From NCBI GenBank assembly GCA_018056425.1, contig JAGPFR010000008.1:1-64000 (forward strand): a stretch of DNA of 64,000 bases, given 5' to 3'. A program made the position numbers and the translations under genes. This document shows, piece by piece, positions 16,034-24,233 of the stretch. The DNA is from Lachnospiraceae bacterium (lineage in GTDB: Bacteria > Bacillota > Clostridia > Lachnospirales > Lachnospiraceae). How positions within the stretch are numbered: the first letter of the stretch is position 1; each line of letters begins with the position of its first letter. Under the pieces are notes generated by a model. That model was not told the origin of the DNA. It ran no database searches and saw only the letters and a list, made by a program, of their open reading frames with translations.

Positions 16034-18622
16034 CTAGGCAAAATCCCTTTCGCCGAGAATTATCATATCTTCTATATCATAGCGCTTTCCAAGCAGGATA
16101 TCAAAGAAATGTGTTGCGGTTTTCTTTTCGACATGCTTAATGGCATCATCAACGATCTTCTTGACTTCCATTACGGTAACCGCATGTTCATTGGACTGTC
16201 TGAGAGAAATCTGGGTGTGAAGTGCAAGCTCACCCATCTCGTTGATCACATATTCGCGCTCACGTGCATACTTCTTGGCAAATGCAACCAGCTTCTTCTC
16301 GCTGAGTGCTTTTACTTCCATGTATGCCGTGAACATTTCGCAGAGAGTAGGATACATATCCATGAACTTCTCCACGCTTCTCTTTCTGTCTGCGAGAATC
16401 ACGATCATACCCTGATTTTCCTTCATAAGGGCATTTTCGAGTTTCTCGGCTGTCTCCTCGGTGATCGAAGTAATATCACTGATGATAAGTCCGCCACCGT
16501 CAAGAAGCTTCATCGTAGCATCCATGCTCTTTCCGTTAAGGTTCTCACCCTTGATGCGGGCTACCTTTCCGGTAAGGTTCTGGTCGCTGTTTCTAACCTC
16601 TTTCAGAATTCTGATGGCAAGATTTTCTACATCGATTCCGTCATCACCTGCCAATATGGCATTTCCGGTATAGGATGCCATGCTGAGCGAATCGAGGAGA
16701 ACGGCAAGCTGACGCTTTGCGGCTCTGCTCTGGATATAAGGTCCGAAGAGTTCCTTTTCCTCTTTGGTAAGATCTCTGATACTCTCGTCTTCACCGACAA
16801 GACGGATTCTTTCCTGATTGTCACGGATACGCTGCTTGGCTGCTTCATCATCCGCTTCCTTCTCGGTTAGCTCCGCGATAGTGGTAACGGGAATAAGTCC
16901 GGTCTCAAGCTTTGCTTCATCGGGAAGGTCATCGAACTCATTGACTCTTCCTTCGTAGATTGTCTGGCTTGCTTCTTCCTCCTCATCGGATTCTCTTTCG
17001 AGAACTTCGAGAAGTGAATTTAAGATCTCGGTTTCAAAATGATCGAAGAGCTCTCCGGTCTGTTCCTTTACCTGTTCATGGAATTCTTCCTGAAGGCTTC
17101 TTTCAAGCTCTGCCTGTCTGTTTTCCCACTCTTCGAGAACCTGGGCGATATTCATCTGCCCGGTGATCTGTCTTGTGATCTCGGTATCATCGGGAAGAAC
17201 CAGCTTGATCTGTCCGTCCTCACCCTGTGAAAGTGCTGAGGCGATGGATTCGGGAGGCTGCGCGGATGCCGCCTCGCGGAAACGGATCATTCCTGTTTCG
17301 GACATCTGCTCGTAACGGGACATATCCTTGGGATAATATGTATTGATCCCGTCATTTTCCGTAACAAGCCTGTCTTCACTCCGCTGAGCTCTCTCTTTAT
17401 CTTCCTTCGCCGCAAAAGCGGGATACTCTTCTATATCGGGAATGACTCTTGTGTAATCGTCTAAGTTCTCTTCCTCGGAAGGCTCTGCGGATACTGCTCC
17501 GGTCTCCGCAAAAACAGTCTCGGGAGACTCATCAGCGGGAATCTCGGAAGTATCGTAGTCATATTCCTTCTCGCTGGGTTCAGCGAATTCGGGATTATCA
17601 AGACTTCCCGTATCGGGATCGATCATGGGAGCCATAAGAGTTCTGGTTACGTCGCTCCGGGAGGGTTCTCCGACTACTTCCCTGACTGCGGAAGCAAGAG
17701 CTTTCTGAAGATCGATGGTATTGTATTTGCCGACATCCAGTGTTTTAACACGGATCTCGGGCTCGGCAGGAACATCGATTGCCTTGAATATCCTGGTTTC
17801 GTCTGACAGATTAACCTTATCAAGTGCCATCTGTACCTGTGCGGGATCATAAATAACCGTATCGGTAGATACCGCATTGTTTATACGGTCGAGTTCCTCT
17901 GAAGTGATCTCTCTGGTTGCACCCTCTTCCGACTTCGGAATCTCGCGGGTATCCGCGGTCATCTCATCCTGAGCGGATGCCTGCTCTTCTGCCTTGGATG
18001 CAGTTTTTTCTTCCTTCCAGTTATCGAAGATCTTCTGCTGGTCGGGATCAAGCTCTCTGTATTTTTTCTTAAGGAGCATTGCGGCATAGACATATTTTCC
18101 GTCGCCGAATGCTGCGATAAGTTCGTCACATTCTCTTACGCAATCGTTCTCTCTTCCGTCAAGATAATACTGGTAAGCAAGCGTATAAGCCCACTTTTCG
18201 GAATACTCAAGTTTCTTGAGGGTTTCGAGAGTCTCAATCTTCTGGGCCATCTCTACATGCAGCATCTGATCGCGCATGTATTTAAGCTTATAGACTCTTG
18301 AATCGTTCTCACGGGCGATCCTTTCGAACTCGTTATAAGCATAAACGGCCTGAACTATATATTCTTTCTTGATGTAAAGCTTGCAGAGATAGTAGCAGAT
18401 ATTCTTGTTTTCGGGACTCTTTCTGTATGCGAGCCTGAGAAGATCGATGGCATCGTCATATCTCATAACCTTTCTGTAAAGGTCACCTATACGAACAAGC
18501 GTCTCAACGGGCTTTTTCTCCCAATCGATGGTATCTGCTATCGCAGCGGCATCAAAATAGTTCTTTTCATCTATAAGATTGTTTATTTCCTGTAATTTTA
18601 CTTTATATTCGTACTTATCCAC
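16034..18622 (-). CDS. TPR protein with C-terminal degenerate AAA (SpoVK/CbbX-like) domain
   Basis: An 862-residue cytoplasmic protein. Residues 1 to about 170 form TPR-like helical repeats (for example ETLVRIGDLYRKVMRYDDAIDLLRLAYRKSPE). A long acidic, Glu/Ser/Pro-rich region follows to about 610. The C-terminal ~240 residues align by eye with SpoVK/CbbX-type AAA proteins, but the Walker A site reads AGDDGIDVENLA with no GKT, and the Walker B site reads GGGLIISDITSITEE in place of the usual FIDEAYSL. It is therefore probably a pseudo-ATPase scaffold. The start is GTG at 18622 after AGGGGTGG; a longer in-frame ORF upstream overlaps the promoter. Function unknown. Confidence 0.75.
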   Translation of the reverse strand: MDKYEYKVKLQEINNLIDEKNYFDAAAIADTIDWEKKPVETLVRIGDLYRKVMRYDDAIDLLRLAYRKSPENKNICYYLCKLYIKKEYIVQAVYAYNEFERIARENDSRVYKLKYMRDQMLHVEMAQKIETLETLKKLEYSEKWAYTLAYQYYLDGRENDCVRECDELIAAFGDGKYVYAAMLLKKKYRELDPDQQKIFDNWKEEKTASKAEEQASAQDEMTADTREIPKSEEGATREITSEELDRINNAVSTDTVIYDPAQVQMALDKVNLSDETRIFKAIDVPAEPEIRVKTLDVGKYNTIDLQKALASAVREVVGEPSRSDVTRTLMAPMIDPDTGSLDNPEFAEPSEKEYDYDTSEIPADESPETVFAETGAVSAEPSEEENLDDYTRVIPDIEEYPAFAAKEDKERAQRSEDRLVTENDGINTYYPKDMSRYEQMSETGMIRFREAASAQPPESIASALSQGEDGQIKLVLPDDTEITRQITGQMNIAQVLEEWENRQAELERSLQEEFHEQVKEQTGELFDHFETEILNSLLEVLERESDEEEEASQTIYEGRVNEFDDLPDEAKLETGLIPVTTIAELTEKEADDEAAKQRIRDNQERIRLVGEDESIRDLTKEEKELFGPYIQSRAAKRQLAVLLDSLSMASYTGNAILAGDDGIDVENLAIRILKEVRNSDQNLTGKVARIKGENLNGKSMDATMKLLDGGGLIISDITSITEETAEKLENALMKENQGMIVILADRKRSVEKFMDMYPTLCEMFTAYMEVKALSEKKLVAFAKKYAREREYVINEMGELALHTQISLRQSNEHAVTVMEVKKIVDDAIKHVEKKTATHFFDILLGKRYDIEDMIILGERDFA

Positions 18623-18680
18623 GGTTCCACCCCTAGAAAGACAGAAATAAACCACAATATCTATTAATCCAATCTCCGAA

Positions 18681-18710
18681 ATTGTACCATAACTAGTGTG
18701 ATTGTGTCTA
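18681..18710 (-). promoter_or_regulatory. Promoter of the TPR/pseudo-AAA gene
   Basis: Minus strand TAGACA (18710-18705), 18-base spacer, TACAAT (18686-18681) with an upstream TG. A perfect inverted repeat CCACATTTGG-AACA-CCAAATGTGG lies at 18738-18761, about 30 bases upstream of the -35 box, and could be an operator. Confidence 0.5.
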
Positions 18711-18783
18711 TAATTCAAGCCATATTTTGTGTTTTTTCCACATTTGGAACACCAAATGTGGATATGTCAAGGTATGCAGGCAT

Positions 18784-18821
18784 AAAAAAACACCGCCAAA
18801 GCCAGAGCTCATGCGGTGTTT
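18784..18821 (-). terminator. Rho-independent terminator after ksgA
   Basis: AAACACCGC (18788-18796) pairs with GCGGTGTTT (18813-18821); on the minus strand the second arm is followed by a T run. It lies 25 bases after the ksgA stop. Confidence 0.8.
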
Positions 18822-18845
18822 ATATGGTTATGCACATAACGTTCA

Positions 18846-19700
18846 TTATACAAGAAGATCGGACAGAGCAGCGAACTGCTCCAGTGTCAGCGCCTCACCT
18901 CTTATCATGGGGTCAAGTCCGAGCTTTTCAAGTGCCTCTGCGGTCTTTTCCCTGGAGATTTTGGTCTCCGGATTATTCTGTAATGCATTCTGCAGGGTTT
19001 TTCTCCTCTGCATGAAGGATGCTTTGATGATGCGGAACATAAAACCGGGATCATCAGCCTTTACGGGGGGCTCCTCGTAAAGATCGAGTTTTATAACCGA
19101 ACTTCCTACACCGGGCATCGGATAAAAGCACTCGGGAGGAACATCTATCATTATCTCGGGCTTTGAATAATACTGGACCGCAAGGGGTAATGCGCCGTAA
19201 TCTTTGGATCCGGGTCCTTTCTGCATGCGCTCGGCAACCTCGGTCTGAACCATTACGGTTATGCTTTTATACTTTATCCCGCTCTCCAGAAGCGATGTGA
19301 CTATAGGTGTGGTGATGTAATACGGAAGATTTGCTACAACCTTTATATCCTCTCCGGGATAAGTCTGCGCGATTTCATTCATATCGGTCTTAAGAACATC
19401 CGCACAAATGACCCTCGTATTATCAAATCCTTCGAGGACCTCATCCAGCACGGGGATCATCTGCGTATCTATCTCGATGGCGGTAACATGGGATGCTTTT
19501 TCGGCAAGTCTCTTGGTCAGCGCTCCGAGTCCGGGTCCTATTTCCACTATATGGTCCCTGTCACAGACGCCTGCTGCCTCAACTATTTCATCAAGAACAC
19601 CGTCATCCGTCAGGAAATTCTGTCCGTATTTTTTTTGTGCCCTGATATCATGCTTTCGCACGATACTCATGGTAGTGCTTTTCTGATTCGAATTTGACAT
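18846..19700 (-). CDS. ksgA: 16S rRNA (adenine 1518/1519-N6) dimethyltransferase KsgA/RsmA
   Basis: Dimethylates two adjacent adenines in the 3' hairpin of 16S rRNA with S-adenosylmethionine, a late step in small-subunit maturation. The 284-residue protein has the FxxKKYGQNFL entry motif, the SAM-binding VEIGPGLGALT loop and the catalytic NLPYYITTPI. The C-terminal helical domain with QRRKTLQNAL is also typical. The start is given at 19700; an internal ATG ten codons in is possible. It lies five bases after the aminotransferase gene and ends at a terminator. Confidence 0.95.
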   Translation of the reverse strand: MSNSNQKSTTMSIVRKHDIRAQKKYGQNFLTDDGVLDEIVEAAGVCDRDHIVEIGPGLGALTKRLAEKASHVTAIEIDTQMIPVLDEVLEGFDNTRVICADVLKTDMNEIAQTYPGEDIKVVANLPYYITTPIVTSLLESGIKYKSITVMVQTEVAERMQKGPGSKDYGALPLAVQYYSKPEIMIDVPPECFYPMPGVGSSVIKLDLYEEPPVKADDPGFMFRIIKASFMQRRKTLQNALQNNPETKISREKTAEALEKLGLDPMIRGEALTLEQFAALSDLLV

Positions 19701-19705
19701 TTGAC

Positions 19706-20881
19706 TTATGCGTTCTTTGCGGCGCGCAGTTTCTCTACAAAATGCGCAAATCTCTCCATTGCTTCTTCAAGTCTTTCAAGGGAATATGCATAGGATATTC
19801 GTAAGTAACCTTCTCCGCTGTCTCCGAATGCGGTTCCGGGTACTGCAGCAACCTTCTCTTCCTGGAGGAATCTTGTAGCAAACTCGTCACTGGTCATGCC
19901 GAATTCCTTGATACAGGGGAATACGTAAAATGCCCCGAAAGGCTCGAAGCATTCAATATTCATCTCCCTGAAAGCATTGAGAAGGAATCTTCTTCTCATA
20001 TTGTAGCTTTCTCTCATCCTTGCGATATCCGGATCGCCGTTTTTAACCGCTTCTATGGCAGCATACTGGCTGGTCGTGGGAGCACACATTATCGCAAACT
20101 GGTGTATCTTGGTCATCTGTGCAAGGATGTTCTTGGGGCCGCATGCATATCCGAGTCTCCATCCGGTCATTGCGTATGCTTTGGAGAAACCGTTGATGAG
20201 AATGGTTCTCTCCTGCATTCCGGGAAGGGCTGCGATAGATACATGCTTTCCCTTATATGTAAGTTCTCCGTAGATCTCATCGGAAATCACATAAAGATCG
20301 TGCTTAATGATAACTTCCCTGATAGCCTCGAGATCACTCTTTTCCATGATCGCACCGGTAGGATTGTTGGGGAAGGGAAGTACCAGGATCTTGGTCTTTT
20401 CGGTAACTGCCTCTTCAATCTCCTGAGCGGTAAGTCTGAACTCGTTTTCGGGTTTAAGATTTATGATAACCGGCTTGGCACCCGTAAGTACCGCACAGGG
20501 CTCATATGATACATAACTGGGCTGGGGGATGAGTACCTCATCTCCGGGATCGCACATTGCTCTGAGCGCAATATCAATACCCTCGGATCCTCCGACGGTA
20601 ACGAGTATCTCACCTACAGGATCGTACATGATGCCCTGTGTACGCTTTAAATATGCTGCGATCTCTTCTCTGAGCTCTTTAAGTCCCGCATTGGATGTAT
20701 AGAAGGTTTTACCTTTTTCGAGAGCATAGATACCCTCATCCCTGATGTGCCAGGGGGTATCAAAATCGGGCTCTCCTACGCCGAGTGAAATGGCATCTTT
20801 CATCTCACTTACGATATCAAAGAATTTTCTTATGCCAGAAGGCTTTATCTCAACGACTTTCTTTGCAAGAGGATCTCTCAT
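19706..20881 (-). CDS. Class I/II PLP-dependent aminotransferase (aspartate/aromatic type)
   Basis: A 391-residue fold-type I aminotransferase. The PLP lysine is Lys234 in INGFSKAYAMTGWRLGY; PFPNNPTG (169-176), SDEIYGELTY (200-209) and the C-terminal YLRISYAYS with the substrate-carboxylate arginine are in place. It transfers amino groups between 2-oxoglutarate and an amino acid; alanine, aspartate or aromatic substrates are all possible. The gene overlaps the stop of an Lrp-type regulator by four bases, a common pairing in Firmicutes, where the regulator probably controls this operon. Confidence 0.88.
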   Translation of the reverse strand: MRDPLAKKVVEIKPSGIRKFFDIVSEMKDAISLGVGEPDFDTPWHIRDEGIYALEKGKTFYTSNAGLKELREEIAAYLKRTQGIMYDPVGEILVTVGGSEGIDIALRAMCDPGDEVLIPQPSYVSYEPCAVLTGAKPVIINLKPENEFRLTAQEIEEAVTEKTKILVLPFPNNPTGAIMEKSDLEAIREVIIKHDLYVISDEIYGELTYKGKHVSIAALPGMQERTILINGFSKAYAMTGWRLGYACGPKNILAQMTKIHQFAIMCAPTTSQYAAIEAVKNGDPDIARMRESYNMRRRFLLNAFREMNIECFEPFGAFYVFPCIKEFGMTSDEFATRFLQEEKVAAVPGTAFGDSGEGYLRISYAYSLERLEEAMERFAHFVEKLRAAKNA

Positions 20882-21366
20882 GGTGTAACAATCTCCCTCG
20901 TGTCTTCTTTTTTCTTACCAAGTATGGTTCCGTGATCCTTATATTTCTTGAGGATAAAGTGGGTCGCGGTTCCGGTTACGGTTTCAAGTGCGGAAAGTTT
21001 CTCGGTTACGAATCCGGAAACCTCTTTAAGGGTCTTGCCCTCAAGGATTACCATCAGGTCATATCCTCCGGCCATGAGATATACGCTCTCAACCTCGGGA
21101 TAGTTATAGATACGCTCCGCAATGTTATCAAAGCCCTGTCCTCTCTGGGGAGTAACCTTAACTTCGATAAGAGCGGTAACTTTCTCGGTGGAAACATTGT
21201 CCCAGTTGACCATTGTGTGGTAACCGCAAATGGTTCCCTCATCTTCAAGAGCCTTGAGTTCATTTATCGCCGCTTCTTCGGAAACTCCGAGTAACACCGC
21301 CAATTCCTTGGTGTTCATGCGGCTGTTTTTTTCCATAATGCGAAGCAGTTCTTCTCTGAATTCCAT
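20878..21366 (-). CDS. Lrp/AsnC family transcriptional regulator
   Basis: The 162-residue protein has an N-terminal winged helix-turn-helix (MNTKELAVLLGVSEEAAINELKALEDEGTI, about 18-47) and a C-terminal RAM/ligand domain (ALIEVKVTPQRGQGFDNIAERI...VYLMAGGYDLMVIL). Family members form octameric discs that sense amino acids. It shares a four-base overlap with the aminotransferase gene and has an AGGAGG-like site at its start, so it is most likely an autogenous regulator of this pair. The ligand cannot be read from the sequence. Confidence 0.9.
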   Translation of the reverse strand: MEFREELLRIMEKNSRMNTKELAVLLGVSEEAAINELKALEDEGTICGYHTMVNWDNVSTEKVTALIEVKVTPQRGQGFDNIAERIYNYPEVESVYLMAGGYDLMVILEGKTLKEVSGFVTEKLSALETVTGTATHFILKKYKDHGTILGKKKEDTREIVTP

Positions 21367-21400
21367 CTTTTCCTCCTGATCCCATATAGGTATGAAATAA

Positions 21401-21874
21401 TTAATCTGTCCCGGGTCTGTTCATGCAGGACACATCCTCTCCGTTAACGAGAAGCTTGTCCTTTCCGGGTATGATCTCACCTATCCGGACATATCCTTCC
21501 GGATAAGGATAAGTACTGATACTTACGTCCAGATCCGCAGATTCAAGCTCATAGATATTCATACCCAGGGCTTCGCAGATCTCAACCGCTTCCTGATGAA
21601 GAGGTATATCACGTATGTTTACGCAAAATCCGTATTTTTTTTCACCGATATCCCACAAAAGCTTATGAATACTCTCTGTTTTTGCGGATTCGGAATACTG
21701 TGAAAGGATCTTTTCGGACCATTCCGAAAGTCTCTTCCAGATATCCTCTCGGACCCCGTCCGGACATCTCCCGGTTACGATACAGGCTTTGGCCGCACCG
21801 TATGTCCCGGCAAATCCGGATACCGTAATATCAAAAGAGGCGCAAGCAGATGCTGCGCCATTTACATTATTCAT
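21401..21874 (-). CDS. Half-length AIR-synthase/HypE-like protein
   Basis: A 157-residue protein that matches, by eye, only the second half of the ~330-residue AIR-synthase-related (PurM/HypE-like) proteins of Clostridia: FDITVSGFAGTYGAAK corresponds to the start of the second domain, GFCVNIRDIPLHQEAVEICEALGMN to the VDLDKIPVRQETIEICE block, and GEIIPGKDKLLVNGEDV plus RPGTD to the C-terminus. The ATP-binding N-terminal domain with its GDD motif is absent. The start has a GGAGGG site and the frame is intact, so it looks like a stable reduced form, not a fresh break. Function unknown. It lies 34 bases upstream of the Lrp gene. Confidence 0.55.
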   Translation of the reverse strand: MNNVNGAASACASFDITVSGFAGTYGAAKACIVTGRCPDGVREDIWKRLSEWSEKILSQYSESAKTESIHKLLWDIGEKKYGFCVNIRDIPLHQEAVEICEALGMNIYELESADLDVSISTYPYPEGYVRIGEIIPGKDKLLVNGEDVSCMNRPGTD

Positions 21875-21907
21875 TCCGTAGACCCTCCGGCGCCCTCACT
21901 GATTGAA

Positions 21908-22015
21908 TCAGCCAAAGGCAGATGCTATAATCGGAACTATCATTGCAATGGCCAGTATAATAACAATGGCCGCCGCGAGGATTTTCTTATTTTTACGACT
22001 GTGAAAGTTCATCAT
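21908..22015 (-). CDS. 35-residue single-span membrane peptide
   Basis: The frame encodes a basic start (HSRKNKK) and one hydrophobic segment ILAAAIVIILAIAMIVPIIASAF, ending at TGA 21908. It is preceded on the same strand by a good promoter (22051-22080) whose predicted start is about 30 bases before the ATG. The ribosome site (GGG) is weak, and a second ATG follows directly. Small proteins of this shape are common and usually unannotated; function unknown. Confidence 0.5.
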   Translation of the reverse strand: MMNFHSRKNKKILAAAIVIILAIAMIVPIIASAFG

Positions 22016-22050
22016 ATCGAATTACCCTTTATTAACGTATATCGGGGACT

Positions 22051-22080
22051 ATTATAGTATGAAGTATCCTGTTTTTGCAA
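22051..22080 (-). promoter_or_regulatory. Promoter reading towards the 35-aa membrane peptide
   Basis: Minus strand TTGCAA (22080-22075), 18-base spacer, TATAAT (22056-22051). It overlaps the start of the plus-strand 200-aa gene, so the two transcription units face away from each other and may interfere. Confidence 0.55.
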
Positions 22081-22661
22081 GTTTCATAATCTTCATCCTT
22101 CTCGTCAGACACAACATCAGACGAAACAGAAGAATTGAAGAAAATACCGAGAAAGCTTTTTGGGAAAGAGAACGCAAAGCCAACGATGTCCGCAAAAAGC
22201 CTCTCGATGATCTCATCTACGTTAAACCCGATATGTCTTCTTTTCCCATGGATGTTATGGAAGATGACCCTGTGATAGCAGAATGCAGAAATCTTCTTGA
22301 TGAACTGAAAGACTCTAAGATCGTTAATCTGACCGGCATGACAAATACCGATCTTAAGCTTCGCTATGGTGTCGCCAACTTAAAGCTTCTTTCGGAATAC
22401 GATGACCGCTATACCCTTCTCGTTCAGACAATCCAGAAGTGGGCGGACAGATTATGGGAAAACGGATATACCAATGAAGCCATACCTCTTCTGGAAGAAC
22501 AGATCAGAATACATGCCGATGTTACTTCCGCCTACAGAAAGCTCGCGGTCTATTATCGTGAAAATAACGAACCCGATAAGATCGAAAATCTGAGAAAAAC
22601 CGCAGAGACTCTTAATTCATCCAGCAAGACGGTAATACTGCGCTCACTGGATGAAATCTGA
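22059..22661 (+). CDS. Membrane-anchored protein with TPR-like C-terminus, unknown function
   Basis: A 200-residue protein with one N-terminal hydrophobic segment (about 3-18, FASFIIFILLVR), then a basic charged stretch and a soluble helical part. Residues about 140-195 (LWENGYTNEAIPLLEEQIRIHADVTSAYRKLAVYYRENNEPDKIENL) look like one to two TPR units. It is one of few plus-strand genes here and ends at the very base before galK's stop on the other strand. No strong ribosome site is seen (GGGGA 11 bases upstream). The protein is probably cytoplasmic-facing and could mediate protein contacts; the family is not recognised. Confidence 0.72.
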   Translation: MKYPVFASFIIFILLVRHNIRRNRRIEENTEKAFWERERKANDVRKKPLDDLIYVKPDMSSFPMDVMEDDPVIAECRNLLDELKDSKIVNLTGMTNTDLKLRYGVANLKLLSEYDDRYTLLVQTIQKWADRLWENGYTNEAIPLLEEQIRIHADVTSAYRKLAVYYRENNEPDKIENLRKTAETLNSSSKTVILRSLDEI

Positions 22662-23846
22662 TCATATCTCACTCGGACCGTCGCCTATATCCACTACATA
22701 AAAGTCAGCGGCATATCCGATCTTATTCAGATACTCTTCACCGACTTTCTTGATGAAATCATCCACGGATGATCCTTTTACTATGTTTACGGTGCAGCCG
22801 CCAAAGCCCGCACCGGTCATCCTTGCTCCTATAACTCCGGGAACCTTTCTGGCCGCATCCACAAGAGTATCGAGCTCAACACCGGTAACCTCATAATCAT
22901 CCCTGAGGGATTCGTGAGATGCGTTCATCAGCTGACCGAATACCTTGATATCTCCGCGCTTTAGAGCCTCAACCGCAGAAACGGTTCTTCTGTTTTCGTA
23001 TACGGCATGTCTTGCTCTTCTGACTCTAACCTCATCCTTGATAAGGGATTCAAACTTACCGAAGGTTGCTTCATCAAGATCACCCAAAGTCTTAACATCA
23101 AGGAAGGTTCTTATCTCAGACAGCGCCTTCTCACACTCGGCACGTCTTTCGTTATATTTGGATTCTCCGAGGCCTCTTTTTTTGTTGGAACAAACGATTA
23201 CCAGCTTGGCATCGTGAAGGACCACGGGAGCATATTCGTACTGAAGGGTAGCGGTATCAAGGAAGATCGCATTATCCTTTTTGCCCATGGCAATGGCAAA
23301 CTGATCCATGATCCCGCAGTTTACACCGTTATATTTGTTCTCGGAAAACTGTCCTATAAGAGCTATATCCTGATTGGATACGCCTTCAAATCCGAAAAGT
23401 TCACGCAGGAAATATCCGGTAAGAACCTCTACGGATGCAGAAGAAGACAGTCCGGATCCGTTGGGGATATTTCCGTAAAGAACAAGGTCAAAACCTCTGT
23501 CGGCTTTGTATCCCTTTTCTCCGAATGCCCAGATCATACCCCTGGGATATGCAATCCAGTCCTTGTCCTCAAGAGGCTTAAGCTCATCCAGTGAAGAGGT
23601 GATAACTCCCTTATCTTCGAAATTCATCGAATAAAAGCGGAGCTGTCTGTCTTCTCTGAGACGAACAGCCCCGTATGTTCCTATCGTAAGAGCACAGGGA
23701 AATACATGTCCGCCGTTATAATCGGTATGCTCGCCTATCAGATTGACTCTTCCGGGGGCAAAGAAAACCCTTGCTCCTTCCGATGAACCGTACTTATCGG
23801 CAAATACTTCCAAAATCCTGCTTTTTACTTCCTGTGCACTTTCCAT
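22662..23846 (-). CDS. galK: Galactokinase
   Basis: Phosphorylates alpha-D-galactose to galactose-1-phosphate with ATP, the first committed step of the Leloir pathway. The GHMP-kinase signatures are present: PGRVNLIGEHTDYNGG near the N-terminus (galactose binding), GNIPNGSGLSSSASVEV (ATP loop) and GARMTGAGFGGCTVNIV near the C-terminus. The length of 394 residues is usual. An in-frame ATG 17 codons upstream is less likely because alignment with the family begins at MESAQEV. galT and galE are not adjacent. It lies 47 bases downstream of the ybjQ-like gene. Confidence 0.95.
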   Translation of the reverse strand: MESAQEVKSRILEVFADKYGSSEGARVFFAPGRVNLIGEHTDYNGGHVFPCALTIGTYGAVRLREDRQLRFYSMNFEDKGVITSSLDELKPLEDKDWIAYPRGMIWAFGEKGYKADRGFDLVLYGNIPNGSGLSSSASVEVLTGYFLRELFGFEGVSNQDIALIGQFSENKYNGVNCGIMDQFAIAMGKKDNAIFLDTATLQYEYAPVVLHDAKLVIVCSNKKRGLGESKYNERRAECEKALSEIRTFLDVKTLGDLDEATFGKFESLIKDEVRVRRARHAVYENRRTVSAVEALKRGDIKVFGQLMNASHESLRDDYEVTGVELDTLVDAARKVPGVIGARMTGAGFGGCTVNIVKGSSVDDFIKKVGEEYLNKIGYAADFYVVDIGDGPSEI

Positions 23847-23893
23847 ATAAAATACCCCGTATTGATTCTCTGAAGAATTCTCCCCGTCCGAGA

Positions 23894-24214
23894 TCACTGA
23901 ATATAGACTGCGGTACCGCTTGCGGTAACCATGAGCATGCCGTTATCGGTCCCGAGTACCTCATAATCAATATCCACACCCACAACCGCATTTGCTCCCA
24001 TCTGGGCAGCACGCTGTGTCATTTCATTGACCGCCTGCTGTCTGGCCTGGATAAGCTCATCTTCGTAGGTTGAGGAACGGCCGCCGAAGATATTGGAAAG
24101 TCCGGCAACCATATCCTTGATCATATTGACTCCGGCAATAACCTCGCCAAATACAATGCCTTTATATTCAACAATATTGTGTCCTTCTACGCTCGGTGTT
24201 GTGGTGACTATCAT
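23894..24214 (-). CDS. YbjQ/UPF0145 family protein
   Basis: A 106-residue protein with the family pattern: [19 protein letters not shown] at the start, [16 protein letters not shown] and [20 protein letters not shown]. YbjQ-like proteins are small, widespread and assemble into pentamers or decamers in crystal structures; the role is unknown, with heavy-metal binding only suggested. Start is ATG 24214 with AAGGAG seven bases upstream. It follows metY by 19 bases, so it is probably co-transcribed. Confidence 0.9.
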   Translation of the reverse strand: MIVTTTPSVEGHNIVEYKGIVFGEVIAGVNMIKDMVAGLSNIFGGRSSTYEDELIQARQQAVNEMTQRAAQMGANAVVGVDIDYEVLGTDNGMLMVTASGTAVYIQ

Positions 24215-24233
24215 AATGTTCTCCTTAAAAAGT

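Noticed and set aside
18623-18718. An N-terminal extension of the TPR protein from ATG 18718
   Set aside because: It would overlap the promoter at 18681-18710; GTG 18622 has a good AGGGGTGG site and the TPR pattern starts there.
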